In this document: in pieces, positions 35,140-47,243 of the stretch | Layout: each line of letters starts with the position of its first letter | Position numbering within the stretch: position 1 is the stretch's first letter | DNA from: Parasponia andersonii | Taxonomy: Eukaryota; Streptophyta; Magnoliopsida; Rosales; Cannabaceae | Length of the DNA: 64,000 bases | Assembly (NCBI GenBank): GCA_002914805.1 | Contig: JXTB01000714.1 | Coordinates: 87,016-151,015 of the forward strand | Reading direction: 5' to 3' | Translations under genes and position numbers: made by a program | The notes under the pieces: model-generated | What the model was told of the DNA's origin: nothing | What the model saw: the letters and a program-made list of their open reading frames with translations, nothing else | The model's database searches: none

Positions 35140-36600
35140 AATGACAACCAAGAGCACACGTCCTGACGCCGAAGAGAGCTCCCACCAAGTCTGGAGCAAA
35201 AGCTAGACCAAATGCTTGCCACCCTGGCAGAAACAAACCGGAAGGCAGAGATAGCCCACGAGGCCGTCCTGGGTTTAAAAGGCGAAGTCGTAGAAGTGCG
35301 CAAAGATAACACCCGCCTCAAAGAGCTGCTGGCAAGTAAAGTCAGGAGTGAGCGAAGGGAGGACTTTGACGAAGAGGTCTAACAAGAGTCCGGGGGCCAA
35401 CCGCCGATAGAAGTCCTCGCCCCATCCAGATTGCGGATGCAAGGAGAGCGGCAGAGCCAAACAAGACCTTTCCGGACCGAAGCAGCATTAGACAGAAGGC
35501 ACCAGGAAAGGCCAGTAGGTGCACTTCCCAACTGGAAACAAGAGATGATGGCAAAACTAAGTAAAAGGCTCGGAGCCCATCATAGCCAGACCCCCGATGA
35601 TCTGGCAGAGCAGACCATGCGAAGAATCAATCGGACGGCCTTCGCTAATTGGATCCAGTTGGAGCCCAAGCTGAAGGACTTCACAACCCCAACCTTCAGA
35701 CCATTCAAGGGAAAGACTGACCCCCTCGATCACCACTTTCAACAGAAGATGGCCTTGGAGACCAGGGATGAGGTTGTGACTTGCAAAGTCTTCTCCACCA
35801 CCCTGGCGGGGCCGGTACTGCTGTGGTTCAGACAACTCCCGTAGAAGTCCATAAACAGGTTTGAAGACTTTTGCAAACTGTTCTTAAAGCAGTACGCAGG
35901 TGCCCGGAGGTAACAGAAAACCATGCGAGACCTCGACCAGTTGGAGCAATCTGCGAGTGAGTCTCCAAGAGAATACTTGTCACATTTCCTGGAGGTAATT
36001 TCCTTGGTGCACAATGCCGACTCGGCGCAAGCCGCGAACTTGTTCGTCAGGGGCCTGTAACCAGGATCGATGCTGTCAGACCATCTGCTTTTGAATTTAC
36101 TATACGACATGGCAGATGTCCAGGCAAAGTCAGAGGGGGTATTTAGGGTACTAGAAAGCTACCAGAAAGCACCCAAGGTCTCCGCCGTGATAACAACAGC
36201 GTCGGCAAAAACCCCGGCCCTACAAGGAATGAAGAGGCCTCCGTCAGCCCAGGGGCCATCTCCGAAGCAGGAAGCCCTAGCTCAAGGCGGTCAAAAGAGC
36301 TGTAAGAGGAGGAGGACGTTTAAGGATCCTCTGCCAAAAGCTCAACACGCCGATCGACGTGATTTACCTCCAGAACAGGGACATGGGCATTTTTAAAGAC
36401 CTGCTCAAGTCCGGTGTTCCTGAGTATATGAAAAACAGGAGCAGGAACTGTCAATTTCACAAAGATCACGGGCATGATACCATCAACTACCGTAGCATTT
36501 ACGCGCAGGTTATGGTGGCAATCCAAGCTGGAAAGTTGAAGTAGTACGTAAAAACGGGCAGAAGCCAGTCGAAGGAGGACGCCGCCAGACCCGAGAAGTG
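35140..36600 (+). pseudogene. gag region of Tat element 2 (fossil)
   Basis: N-terminal coiled coil near 35190-35330, central retrotransposon gag domain (FTTPTFRPFKGKTDPLD, ALETRDEVVTCKVFSTTLAG) at about 35680-35900, and the Tat-type Cys/His knuckle (CQFHKDHGHDTINYR context) near 36450-36500. It is collinear with element 1. Broken. Confidence 0.82.
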
Positions 36601-36727
36601 AAAGCAGACCCAAGCCTCCGAATCAAGAGAACAGAATCTGAGGATAGTACCAACGATCATAGGTAGACCAGAGCCGACCCAGGGTCAAGAGGAGAAGGAA
36701 AAGTACCAAAAGAGGACCGAGGAAAGG

Positions 36728-39700
36728 GTGAAGCGCCTGAAGAGGATGGGTCATTCCGTGAACCATATGATGACGGGAGAAAGCTACACCTCAGCCGCCC
36801 CCATCGCTTTTACCCAACAAGACCTGACCACGGTGCGCTTGCCTCATGAACACCCCTTGGTGATTAAGCTGCAGATTGACTCCGCATCGGTCGGGAGGGT
36901 CCTAATCGACGGCGGAAGCAGTGTCGACGTCCTATTTCTTAGCACGTTCGAGAGCATGGGCCTGAATCAAAACGCGCTCAGGCCGACCTGTCAGCCACTG
37001 TTTGCCTTCAACAACACTAGGGTCAGCCCCTTAGGCATCGTGACTCTGAAGGTCTGCGCCACAGAAAGATGCCTGGACATGGATTTCATCGTCATCGACT
37101 GCCAGTCTTCCTTCAACATCATCATGGGGAAAGGGTGGATTCACGCCATGCATGGGGTCGCCTCCACCCTCCACCAGGTCTTGAGGTGTCTATCAAAAGA
37201 CGGCACTTAAACGATAGACATTAAAAAAGACCAGGCCTCCGCAAGGAAATGTTTTTCAACCACCCTGAGTGGACCCGATGCGAACGCGAATGCCTCGACG
37301 GGGGACAGATAGCAATCAAAGGACCACCTACCAACGTACATGAAGCGGATCGAAGAGGAATCTGACAGGCCAGATTCCACAATTGAGGAGCTGGTGGCAG
37401 TCCCTTTGAAAGAGGCATAGCTAGGGAAGGTAGTCTTAATCAGAGCCCTGCTGCCCGAGGAAGAAAATAGTGAACTATTAGGGTTCCGTAGGCAGAATGA
37501 AGACGTCTTCACGTGGTCCCACGACGACATGCCCGGAATAGACCCCGCACATGTATGCCACAGATTGAATGCAAATCCCAATTTCCCTCCAATCAAATAG
37601 AGGCCTCGGAGGTTCGCACCAGAGAAAAACAAGGTGATCAATGAGGAGGTAGAGACGCTACTAGGGAATGGCCTGATCATGGAATGCGTATACCCGCGCT
37701 GGGTCTCCAACCCGGTGGTGGTGAAGAAGAAAAATGGCAACGATCGCACTTGCATAGACTTCACTAACCTAAGCATGGCCTTCCCGAAGGATAGCTTCCC
37801 CCTACCGAGGATCGACCAAATGGTCGACCCTACGGCTGGTTTTGACAGGAAGAGCTTCCTGGACGCCTTCTCTGGATACAACCAGATTCCTCTATACGAG
37901 GAAGACCAGATCTACACGGCGTTCATTACGGAGCGAGGTCTGTACTGTTATATGCGCATGCCTTCGGCTTAAAGGACGCAAGGGCGACCTACCAGAGGCT
38001 CATGAACAAAATGTTCTCTGGGCTGCTCGGGAAGACGATGGAAGTCTACGTCAACAACATGGTCGTAAAGAGCAAGGAGGCTTCGGACCATCTAGGACAT
38101 CTGGATGAATGTTTCCAAATCCTGAGGCAATATCGGATGCATATGAACCCCAAGAAATATGCGTTTGGGGTGTCCTCCGGCCAGTTCCTGGGGCACATCG
38201 TAAGCAGAACGGGCATTGAGGCCAACTCGACCCAGTTGTCCTCAATCACAGATAAGAAAAGACCCTCGACCATTCGGAAGGTCCAGCGCCTAACCAAGAA
38301 GATAGCCGCCCTCAGCCGTTTTGTCTCTAAGATGTCTAACCGATGCAAGCTCTTCTTCCAGTGCATAAAGAAAAGCTCCACTGTCATCTGGGGGGAGGAG
38401 CAGGACAGGGCGTTGACACAGCTCAAGCTGTACTTAAGTCATCCGCCTATCCTGGCTTCCCCAGCAGAAGGGCAGCACCTGTATGCTTATTTGGTGGTAT
38501 CCGAAGTAGCAATCAGTGCCGTGCTATTCGTCGAGGAAGACGGCAAGCAGAAGCCTGTGTTTTACACGAGCCGTATACTCTTGGACCCCGAAACGGGATA
38601 TAGTATGGCGGAGAGACTGGTCCTAGCTTTGGTCAACACTAAGAAGAAACTCAGGCAATACTTCGAGGCACACCCGATTACGGTGTATACGGATTTTCCC
38701 ATCTAGCAGATCTTGGCCAAGCTGGACTTGTCAGGACGACTAACCAAATGGGCCATCGAGCTAGGGATATATGATGTCGAGTATCGGCCTCGAGTAGCAA
38801 AGAAAGGGCAGGTCATGGTGGACTTCCTGGTGGAAATCCAATCCTTCGGCAAGCTGCACAACCCGCTTCAAACGTCTCTACCTCACACTCCTTCGGCCTG
38901 GACCCTCTACACTGACGGATCCATGAATGCCTCGAGGTCAGATATCGGAATAGTTTTGCAGACCCCAGCAGGACTCAGGATAGAGAAAGCTTTGAGGCTC
39001 AGTTTCTAGGCGACAAATAATAAGGCGGAGTACGAGGCACTACTGCAAGGCCTTGAGCTGGCTCTATAGTTCGGAGTAAAGAACATCATAGTAAAGACTG
39101 ACTCACAGTTGATCGTGGGTCAAGTCAGGGGAGACTTCGAAGTAAAAGAGCCAAGGTTACACAGGTACTTCTCCAGGGTAATGGAGGCGAAAGCCCGCTT
39201 CAGCAGTTTCGATATCAGACAAATACCCAGGGAGATGAACCAAAAGGCCGATGAATTAGCTAAAAGTGCATCGATTAGGGGAATGACTGAACATACGAAG
39301 ATTCTGCTAGAAGGCAAAAACACAAGAGGCCCTTTGGAGGCCCCCGCGTGCCACGTGTTCACAGCTGACTCCGAGGATGAGGGCTGGATGAGACCCATCA
39401 CCCAATATCTAGTGTCGGGGAACCTACCTGCAGACCCCCAAAAAGTGAGGTCAATCAGATTGAAGGCAGCCCGATATTCTATGGTGACGGGCTGACTGTA
39501 AAGGAGATCAACAATGGGACCAATGCTAAGGTGCGTAGGTCCCATCGAGGCGCAAAAGCTGATGGAAGAAATCCACGAAGGAGCGTATGGCAACCACTCT
39601 GGCGGGCATAGCCTCGCCCACAAGGCCCTAACTATCGGGTACTTATGGCCATACATGACGACCGAGGCAGCCCAGTTTGTCAAGAAATGTGACAAGTGCC

Positions 39701-40600
39701 AGAGGTTCACCCCTATGAAGTGCCAACCCACGAAGGAACTCCATTCGAACATAACTCCTTCGCCCTTTGCTAAATGGGGCCTGAACATTGTCAGAGAGTT
39801 CCCCAAAAGTCCAAGGGGAAAAAGGTATGTCCTGCTGGCCACCGATTATTTCACCAAATGGGTAGAAGCTGAAGCCTACATAACTGTCAACAAGGCAGAC
39901 AGGATTAACTTCATTTGGAAAAATATAATTAGCCGGTATGGAATCCCGAGAGAGATACACGCCGATCACGGCACGCAGTTCTAGAACGCAAAGTTAAAGG
40001 AGCTGTGTGAGCTGTATGATATAAAGCTCAACTTCTCATCCGTAAACTACCCTCAAGGGAACGGCCAAGCAGAGGCAACGAACAAGGCCATATTCAGCAA
40101 TATAAAAAAGAACTTGCAGGAGGCCAAAGGGGGGTGGTTAGAAGAGCTACCAGCCATCGTGTGGGCTCATCAAACCACAGAGCGGAGGTCAATAGGAAGA
40201 ACACCGTTCGCCATGGTCTACGGGTCGGAGGCTGTGATCCCAACCGAGATTGGCCTTCTGACCCTTCACTCCAAAGTGGTGAGAGACGCCTTACTAAGCC
40301 ACAACATAGACCTCCTGGAAGAAACAAGGGACATGGCCCTGGTCCACCTGGCCTCGTATCATCAGCAGGCCAGGTCCTACTACGCAAAGAAGGTCAGCGC
40401 TCGTCGATTTAACACTGAAGTCTGGGTCTTGAGGGTCAAGACAGGAAACTCCTCGAAGCTGGACTCTAGCTGGGTCGGGCCCTATGAGGTAATCAAGGCG
40501 CTCGACAATGGTGTGTACGTCCTGAAAGAACTCAAGACTGGGAAGAACCTACCAATTACATGGAACGCCTAGCACCTGAAGAAGTATTACATGTGAGATG
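36728..40600 (+). pseudogene. pol region of Tat element 2: PR, RT, RNase H (two), INT (fossil)
   Basis: Aspartic protease (about 36840-37200, RVLIDGGSSVDVLFL); reverse transcriptase (about 37620-38250, WVSNPVVVKKKNG, FLDAFSGYNQIPLYEEDQI); RNase H (about 38370-38870, KPVFYTSRILLDPETGYS); second plant-type RNase H (about 38900-39260, WTLYTDGSMNA); integrase (about 39530-40590) with the zinc region (CDKCQRF), the core (VLLATDYFTKWVEAEAY) and the C-terminal part (LDSSWVGPYEVIKALDNG). The domain order is that of the Tat lineage. Broken into several frames. Confidence 0.9.
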
Positions 40601-40749
40601 CGTGTAAATACTGTAAGATACATGTAAATGCTTGTATTATTAAACAGCTTAATTCCAAAATAGGTGAGGGTTTCCGCTCCACGGATTTATGCTTTGGATT
40701 GCTATGAAAAAGGGTCTACCCCCAGTGCCAGACCCTAGGGACTATTCGG

Positions 40750-41990
40750 GCAAACAAAGATCATACTATGGGGATCACATCGCGCAATAAAATTCTTGCC
40801 GATGGCTCGAGAAAACGTACGAAGAGGATTGAGCTGTGCAGTAAAATACTTACCAGCAGACCTCGACAAAGATCGTACTATGGGAATCACATAACGCAAT
40901 AAAATACTTGCCGATGGCCCGAGAAAACGTACGAAGAGGATTGAGCTGTGCAGTAAAATGCTTGCCAGCAGACCTCGACAAAGATCGTACTATAGGAATC
41001 ACATCACGTAATAAAATGGTTGCCGATGGCCTGAGAAAACGTATGAAGAGGATTGAGCTGTGCAGTCAAATGCTTGCCAGTAGACCTCGACAAAGATCGT
41101 ACTATGGAATTGCATCGCATAATAAAATGCTTGCTGATGGCCTGAGAAAACGCACGAGGAGGATCGAGCTGCGTAGTCAAATGCTTGCCAGTAGACCTCA
41201 GTGAGAATCGCGCTATGGGAATCACATCATGCAATAAAATGATTGTCGATGGCCTGAGAAAACGCACGAGGAGGATCGAGCTACGCAGTCAAATGCTTGC
41301 CAGTAGACCTCAGTGAGGATCGCGCTATGGGAATCACATCACACAATAAAATGCTTGTCGATGGCCCGAGAAAATGTAGGAGGAGGATCGAGCTACGCAG
41401 TCAAATGCTTGCCAGCAGACCTAAGTGAGAATCACGCTATGGGAATCACATCGCGCAATAAAATGATTACCGATGGCCCGAGAAAATGCATGGGGAGGAT
41501 CGAGCTGCGCAGTCAAATGCTTGTCAGTAGACCTCGGCGAGGATCGCGCTATGGGAATTACATCGCGCAATAAAATACTTGCCGATGGCCTGGGAAAACG
41601 CACGAGGAGGATCGAGCTGAGCAGTCAAATACTTGCCAACAGACCTCAGTGAGAATCGCGCTATAGGAATCATATCGCGCAATAAAATGATTGTCGATGG
41701 CCCGAGAAAACGCACGGGGAGAATCGAGCTGCGCAGTCAAATGCTTGCCAGTAGACCTCAGTGAGTATCGCACTATGGGAATCACATCGCGCAATAAAAT
41801 GATTGTCGATGGCCCAAAAAAATGCACAGAGGGGATTGAGCTACGCAATAAAACATTTGCCAGCGGACCTCACCAAAAATTGTACCACGGGGATCACATC
41901 ACTTGTCGACGACCCGAGAGGATATACGAAGGGCAATAGGCCGCGCAACAAAAACTTGCTGCCGACCCTCAAGGAATACCTGCAGGATTG
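40750..41990. repeat. Tandem array, 112-bp unit, about eleven copies
   Basis: The anchor (GATCG(T/C)(A/G)CTATGGGAATCAC with variants) recurs near 40759, 40871, 40983, 41095, 41206, 41318, 41430, 41542, 41654, 41766 and 41878. The spacing is a steady 112 bp. Each unit contains AAAATGCTTGCCGATGG, GAGAAAACG and a second, partly similar half (AGTCAAATGCTTGCCAG). Not CRISPR: there are no unique spacers. Confidence 0.92.
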
Positions 41991-42059
41991 GGGAGATTTG
42001 AGCGATGAGATCGCCCCAGAGAGCACTTAAGCTAAGCGTGAGCCAAAGGTAAAAGGGGC

Positions 42060-42230
42060 CAGGGTGTACCCGTTGGAAGTAGACCCTTCCCAGGGGGCAC
42101 CTTAGCTACGCACAGGCCAATGGAAAATGGGACCAGGGTCTACCCGTTGGAAGTAGACCCTCCCCAGAGAACGCCTTAGCTACACATAGGCAGGAAGTGA
42201 ACAGAACCGAGGCCTACCCGTAGGAAGTAC
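42060..42230. repeat. Short array, about 80-bp unit, two to three copies
   Basis: TACCCGTTGGAAGTAGACCC occurs twice and a diverged third copy follows. It matches the six-copy array of element 1 (8540-8970) on the other strand. Confidence 0.8.
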
Positions 42231-42259
42231 GTTCGGGCAAGACTAAGCACAAAAGCAGA

Positions 42260-45200
42260 AATTAAAACCAAGTTCTGTTTATTATTGCTTAGAATACAAG
42301 ATACATGATCGACACAGACGCGAACCCAGTGTCTCTATTTGTAAGAAGCAGGTTTTGGACAGACTCGCAAGGACACGTCGGAGTGGTAATGCCCTGTTTG
42401 CTCCCAAAAAGAGCCAAGCCCAGGCCCCCTCCTCTAAAGTGGTGGGTCCAAATAGTTGTCGACCAATCCTTGGAGCTGATTCCTAGTGCATTCCCATTTA
42501 GGGTCGGAGAAGTCTAGCCATAAGCGCGGATCATATTCTGCTAAGACAAGTTATAACGGAAGTTATACATCCTCAAAGTCGGGTGAGCCGGAACTCACAT
42601 CCCGATCTCTGGAGCTAACCTCGTCGGTTATAGCATAAGAGGAATTCGCTAGTAACTCCGCATCGTATGTGATTGGGCCAGACTCGAAAACTGGGCAGAC
42701 CGCCAACAAAGGAATGGCATTGTACACGATGCCTGACCCTGACCACGGATACAGGCAACAAAAAATAATAATAATAATGAATATAATAGATAACACAAAA
42801 TAAGCGTGAGAAGAATACGTCGTTTTATTACATAAACAGTTGCTTGCAACAGGGGTCAGCTCTACACGAAGTGGTCAGCACTTTACAAATGTTCCAAAGA
42901 GCGAGAGTCCTTGGTTACCTCCAGAGAGGGAAGCGATGCCGGCTTCAACGCTTGGACCAGCTGTAATGGAGGGCAGTATACCGGGGTCAGAATCATCACT
43001 GGACAAGACGACCACACTTGACCCTCCGCCCGTCAAGGTGCCCTCGCCAGCCTGATCCCTTGAGACCTCCATAGCTTGTTCTGGCAGACCTGGAGTGAGG
43101 ACAATCCCCTTGGCGATAGAAGCAGATATAGAGGGCCCATCTTTTTCTTCGTCGAGCATCTTTAACACATCAGCAGATCTCGTCCCCTAACTGTTGCATG
43201 TAGTACCTGATGGAATAATGGTCCATGTCGATGCCTTTCTGCTCATCGAACTGGTCTGGCGTTACCACCTCTACGTGGCCCTCTAATTCCCTGTTCTCCA
43301 AGCCAGACCTGTAGCTCTCTGCAGAAAGTATATCCACCTGCCTTTAGTACCTTGTCTTTAGCTTCTCTGCGTCCGCCAATCTGTCCCTCAGTGCTACTAG
43401 CCTCAGCTCCGCTTGCCGCTGCGATAAGTCAATCAAAAGATTGTTAATATCGGCGAGATCTTCACCACGTTTGTGAGACAACTCGACATGAGCCTCCATC
43501 AATTTTTTGTGATCCAAATAGAGATGTCGGATTACCTCGTTAGACCGGTCAAGTCTGCGTTGCAAGGAATGGGCCTTAAGTTTAGCTTTCGCCTCAGCTT
43601 TCCTCACTTCTTTGGCCTCGTCGACAGCTCTGTTGTGGGCGATGAAAGCCAGACCCATCTCCGCCCCTGCATTCTACAGCTCCTGCTCCTTGACCTTGAG
43701 CTTGGCTGGGTCAGCCTGGCAGTCTCTGCCTCGGCCAATGCAGTGGCCAGCTCCTCACACCTGGCTCTTTCGATGCTCAAAGCTTGGGCCACCGCGCTAC
43801 TGACCCTAGCCTCGTCTAGGCTCCGGTACAAGTCGAAATCTACCCTTAACATAGCAAGGGAGGCCTCGCTCCACTCAGTCATCATAGCACGGGCATTCAG
43901 CTGCCCGGTCAACTCGCTAACGCGAGAGGAGTAGAAGGACTAGACGGCGGCTAGCTGTAAAGTACGAGAAAAGGGAGTCAGTGTTCAGAGAGGATGCCAA
44001 GTACCTGATGCTCAAAGTAAGATGAACCAAACATGTGCGATGCTGCGACTGGCCACAAGTCCTACGTTCTCTGGGGAGAGTGCCTCCAACTCGGGCTCCG
44101 TAGTTGTACCCTCTCCCTAGGCGTTGTCCACGTCTGAGGAACGTGATTCCACCCCGCCGACCGTGAGGACAACTTCACCCCCTACCAAGCGCGCTCCAGC
44201 AACTTCTTTCGATGCCCCCAGATTGGCAAAGGTGGTAGCGGTGGAAAGTAAGGCGTTGCCAGGTGCGCCCTCAACAGAAGAAGCTGTGATGACTGCTACT
44301 GCGTCAGCAGCTTCGGCTGCCACCTGCATCGAAGGAATGCCCGGGTGTGATTTTTTGGTCTTGTCTTGACCAACATATTTAGATGCACCACCTCGCACGG
44401 ACCTCCTCCTCCTCATGAGAGTCAAAGTAGCCTCCTCGTCGTCGCTGTCGGAAGAAGGGGCAGTTCTACCTTTCTTCCCGGCCGAGCCTTCCTCCCCCTT
44501 AGACGAATCGGGTTCGCGATCTTGCTTTGTGGAGACCGGGGGAGAGGAAGACAGCCGAGACTTTAGACTCGGAGCCCCTCCGCTGAGCTCAGCAATCTCC
44601 CTACGAGAGTGGGCAGCACCGAACCCCACTCCCGCCTTCAAACCAAAGCCGAGGGAAGAAGAAGTCATTGCAAAGAGCTCCCCAGGCAGGCTCGAGGGCT
44701 CCCATTTGCCATGCGCATCCTTTGTGGCCGATACCTCCAGAATCGCAAGACCGCCCACCTCAAGAGATGGCACCTCGGGCGTTTCACCCCTGGTCATGAA
44801 CAGAGTCTCCAGGTCGTCATCCGAGCCCATTCTTGGGATGACAACTCATGAGGCCTCGTCCTCCGAGGACACCACCAAGCGCTGACCAGCGGGGACTTTA
44901 GAGCGAGCCTTGTGTGCAGCGGTACCCCCCTTGACCGAGGGAAGGGCCTGCCGAAGGGCTTACGTCCGAACCTGCAAAAAGCAAGCAACATGATTAGAAT
45001 GCAGCCATGACCTAGTCGATGGAGCCCCAAGGTACAAAAATGAACTCACCCTTAACCCTCTTGGGGGCAATGGTTCCTCCCTGCGAAACCTGACACACTC
45101 CTCGGCCACGAACTTCACCGCCTCTTTGAGCTCATGACTGGTCGGTGCCACCAGGTCATTGGGACTCACCAGCTGGCTCGAGGCCGTGATCTGACGACCC

Positions 45201-46190
45201 AACATGGTGATGTGACCCTGCTCATCCCGGCGGAACCGGTTCAGGGCGGAGGCGTCAAGCTGTCTCTGGAGGTGCTTAGTGATGACCCACATGTCCAGCG
45301 AGAAGAAGAGATATGAGACCATCCTTAGCATCATGTTCATCACCTGGGGATTCAGGACAGCCTGGAAGTGTCAGCAATCCTTAGACGACCCAAAAAGGAT
45401 GATTCCCTCCAGCTCTTGGAGCTGACCTGCCGACAGCCGAGGCTCGAACCTGCTTTCCTCTGCAGAGGCTGTGCAAGGCAAAATATCATGAGTAAAAATG
45501 GACGAAATATGCACAGACCCGAAATTCACAATTCAATACTTACTTTGCAGAAAGAATGAGAGGATTTGAAAACGCTCTCCATTCACCCAGGGAGAGCACC
45601 ATGCCCCTCCGACGGTGTGTATCCTGGAATGAGAGTCTCATTGCTTATCCGACCTCGGCAAACCCCAGAAGTTGTGGCACCCTGGGAGCGACTGGAGATA
45701 GAAAGTGGGGTAAGAGCTCTTTTTGGGGATGAGAGTAAGCTTATAGGCATAAAAATCCACTTCCAGGTCGATATGCATGTTGAGGAGGACGGACAAAGCA
45801 GAAAGCCTCATCAAGATCATGACTCTGTTAGCATTGAGCTGCATCGGGTAAATCCCCGTGAGGCTAAAGAACTGGTGGACCAGGGGAGGAAGAGGAAACT
45901 GCAGCCATTCCAGATGCCTCCTCCCTAGGACGATGGAGCCTTTTGGATCATAGGGGTAAAGGTACCAGTCCGCCGAGTCGTCGACCCTTTCTAAAGTGAC
46001 TCCGCTATGGAAGTAGAGTTGCCTCCTCAACGACCCTAATTTGGAATCCGTGACGGGGCGGAGTTTCTGACTCTGATTCAGTGCCATCATTTTATATGCG
46101 ATCGAAAAAGACGAAAGGTTCTAGAAAAGGAGAGATGTGGAAACCCTAAGATTTGAGAAAGCTGGAATACTTGGAGATTTTGGTAAAGTA
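42260..46190 (-). pseudogene. Antisense gene-like unit of Tat element 2 (fossil)
   Basis: Runs against gag-pol. A TATA box (46211-46219) is followed at 46090 by a start (MMALNQSQKL) and a first block (to about 45560). This block resembles the Pfam 'putative gypsy type transposon' family: PLVHQFFSLTGIYPMQLNAN is its signature region. Further blocks lie at about 45480-45050, 44971-44110, 43950-42920 and 42738-42560, plus a conserved WLDFSDP block near 42500-42540. Gaps at 44972-45049 and 42739-42918 have GT-AG borders and match gaps in element 1; others are likely. The fourth block is a coiled coil. AATAAA (minus strand) lies at 42278-42283. Antisense ORFs are known in this lineage, but the function is unknown. 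Broken. Confidence 0.7.
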
Positions 46191-46210
46191 AGAAATGAGC
46201 GTAAATACGG

Positions 46211-46219
46211 CTTTTATAG
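46211..46219 (-). promoter_or_regulatory. TATA box of the antisense unit
   Basis: CTATAAAAG on the minus strand, about 120 bases upstream of the first start codon of the antisense unit and outside the LTR. Spacing and sequence fit a plant Pol II core promoter. Confidence 0.6.
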
Positions 46220-46402
46220 AGGGGGAACCAAAGAGTTTTCCCTAGAGAAGAGCAGGGCAAAGAAAATGGAGGCACTAGAATTTTGAAAATTTGAAAAAAA
46301 AAATTGTGACACAGGATGGCGTGCCCTAACGTCGGTAATTGGGGAGGAGTGACGGTAGGGAGGGCCACGTGTATCCCTCGAATTGGAGGACTGGAGACAC
46401 GA

Positions 46403-46452
46403 TTTCCCCACTTGATGGATACGAATCCATCAAGTAGGGAAATGGGGGCAGT
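46403..46452. other. Hairpin and polypurine tract of element 2
   Basis: TTTCCCCACTTGATGGAT and ATCCATCAAGTAGGGAAA form an 18-bp stem with a four-base loop (ACGA). The purine run TAGGGAAATGGGGGCA (46435-46450) overlaps the right arm and ends next to the 3' LTR, as a plus-strand priming site should. Confidence 0.78.
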
Positions 46453-47238
46453 TGTGGGGCCCGTTCCTAAATCATATACCACGTGGACGATTAAGTGGCA
46501 GAACAGGTCACAAAGGGGGCACATCATCTGACACGTGTCCAGAGTGACCGATTAAAAGTCATGCGAGTCGCACGTGGTACCGCATAGGCCCATGGGTTGT
46601 CCGAGGCCAGGGCTGAATCCATCCCAGACCCTAGATAGATTCGCCCCAGTCCGATTCTTACCTCAACAGCTAGGGGTTATGAGCCTCAAAGGTCTTCCGC
46701 CAGAAGACCGTGGGAAGCAGCTCACAGTTCCAGACCCAGACAGAGCATTTAATGCGATCCTGGGTAGGTGCGCGCATTGGGCAAGTCGTCTTGACAGAAC
46801 GACGGTTTGTCAAAATCTCACCCCTGACAGGTTGGAGTAGGGGATGGCAGAAAATAGGCTACAACGATGCAAGGGAAGTCACGGTAACCACGGCCCGTGA
46901 TTTCTGGAGTAAGTCATGATGGAAAAAGGTACTCGATCCTGAGATTGAGAGCCAGAAAGCTCCCAGTTCTAGGATTATATTTATGCCTTGTTTCCTCCCT
47001 AAAAGGAGATATACATACAAAAAACGACTTACAGAGAAAAACTCAATCCTTGCTGTTCAGTCTCAGGGATAAACCACTGACTTAAGTATCAGAGAGACTT
47101 TGCAGGTGGCCACCCCTGCCTCTCCGTCTCAACCTAAAGCTAAAGACATTCCGGGATAGTAAGGATATGTGGACAGTTAGTGGATACAATGTTAGCAGTT
47201 CAAAAATACGTGGGCAGTTGATAAGAATAGTACCAATA
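46453..47238 (+). repeat. 3' LTR of Tat element 2
   Basis: 786 bp starting TGTGGGGCCCGTTCCTAAAT and ending ACCAATA, next to CTACA. It is about 90 percent identical to the 5' LTR by eye. Confidence 0.9.
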
Positions 47239-47243
47239 CTACA

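Larger units (their letters stand above)
34243..47238 (+). mobile_element. Ty3/gypsy Tat-lineage element 2 (fossil, full length)
   Basis: A structurally complete element of about 13.0 kb, flanked by the 5-bp duplication CTACA (34238-34242 and 47239-47243). Order: 5' LTR (34243-35031), tRNA-Asp-type primer site (35035), gag, PR, RT, RNase H, second RNase H, integrase, 112-bp tandem array, antisense gene-like unit with its own TATA box, hairpin plus polypurine tract, 3' LTR (46453-47238). The LTRs differ at roughly one site in ten, mostly transitions, as expected after cytosine methylation. This suggests insertion about 3-5 million years ago at commonly used rates. It is broken, with many breaks in gag-pol. 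Same family as element 1, opposite orientation. Confidence 0.93.

Noticed and set aside
40750-41990. Regular array that might suggest CRISPR
   Set aside because: The whole 112-bp unit repeats with gradual divergence. There are no short repeats with unique spacers, and it sits inside a plant retrotransposon.
46087-46527. 146-codon frame upstream of the antisense unit
   Set aside because: It overlaps the TATA box, LTR and leader, has no domain, and is best explained as chance.
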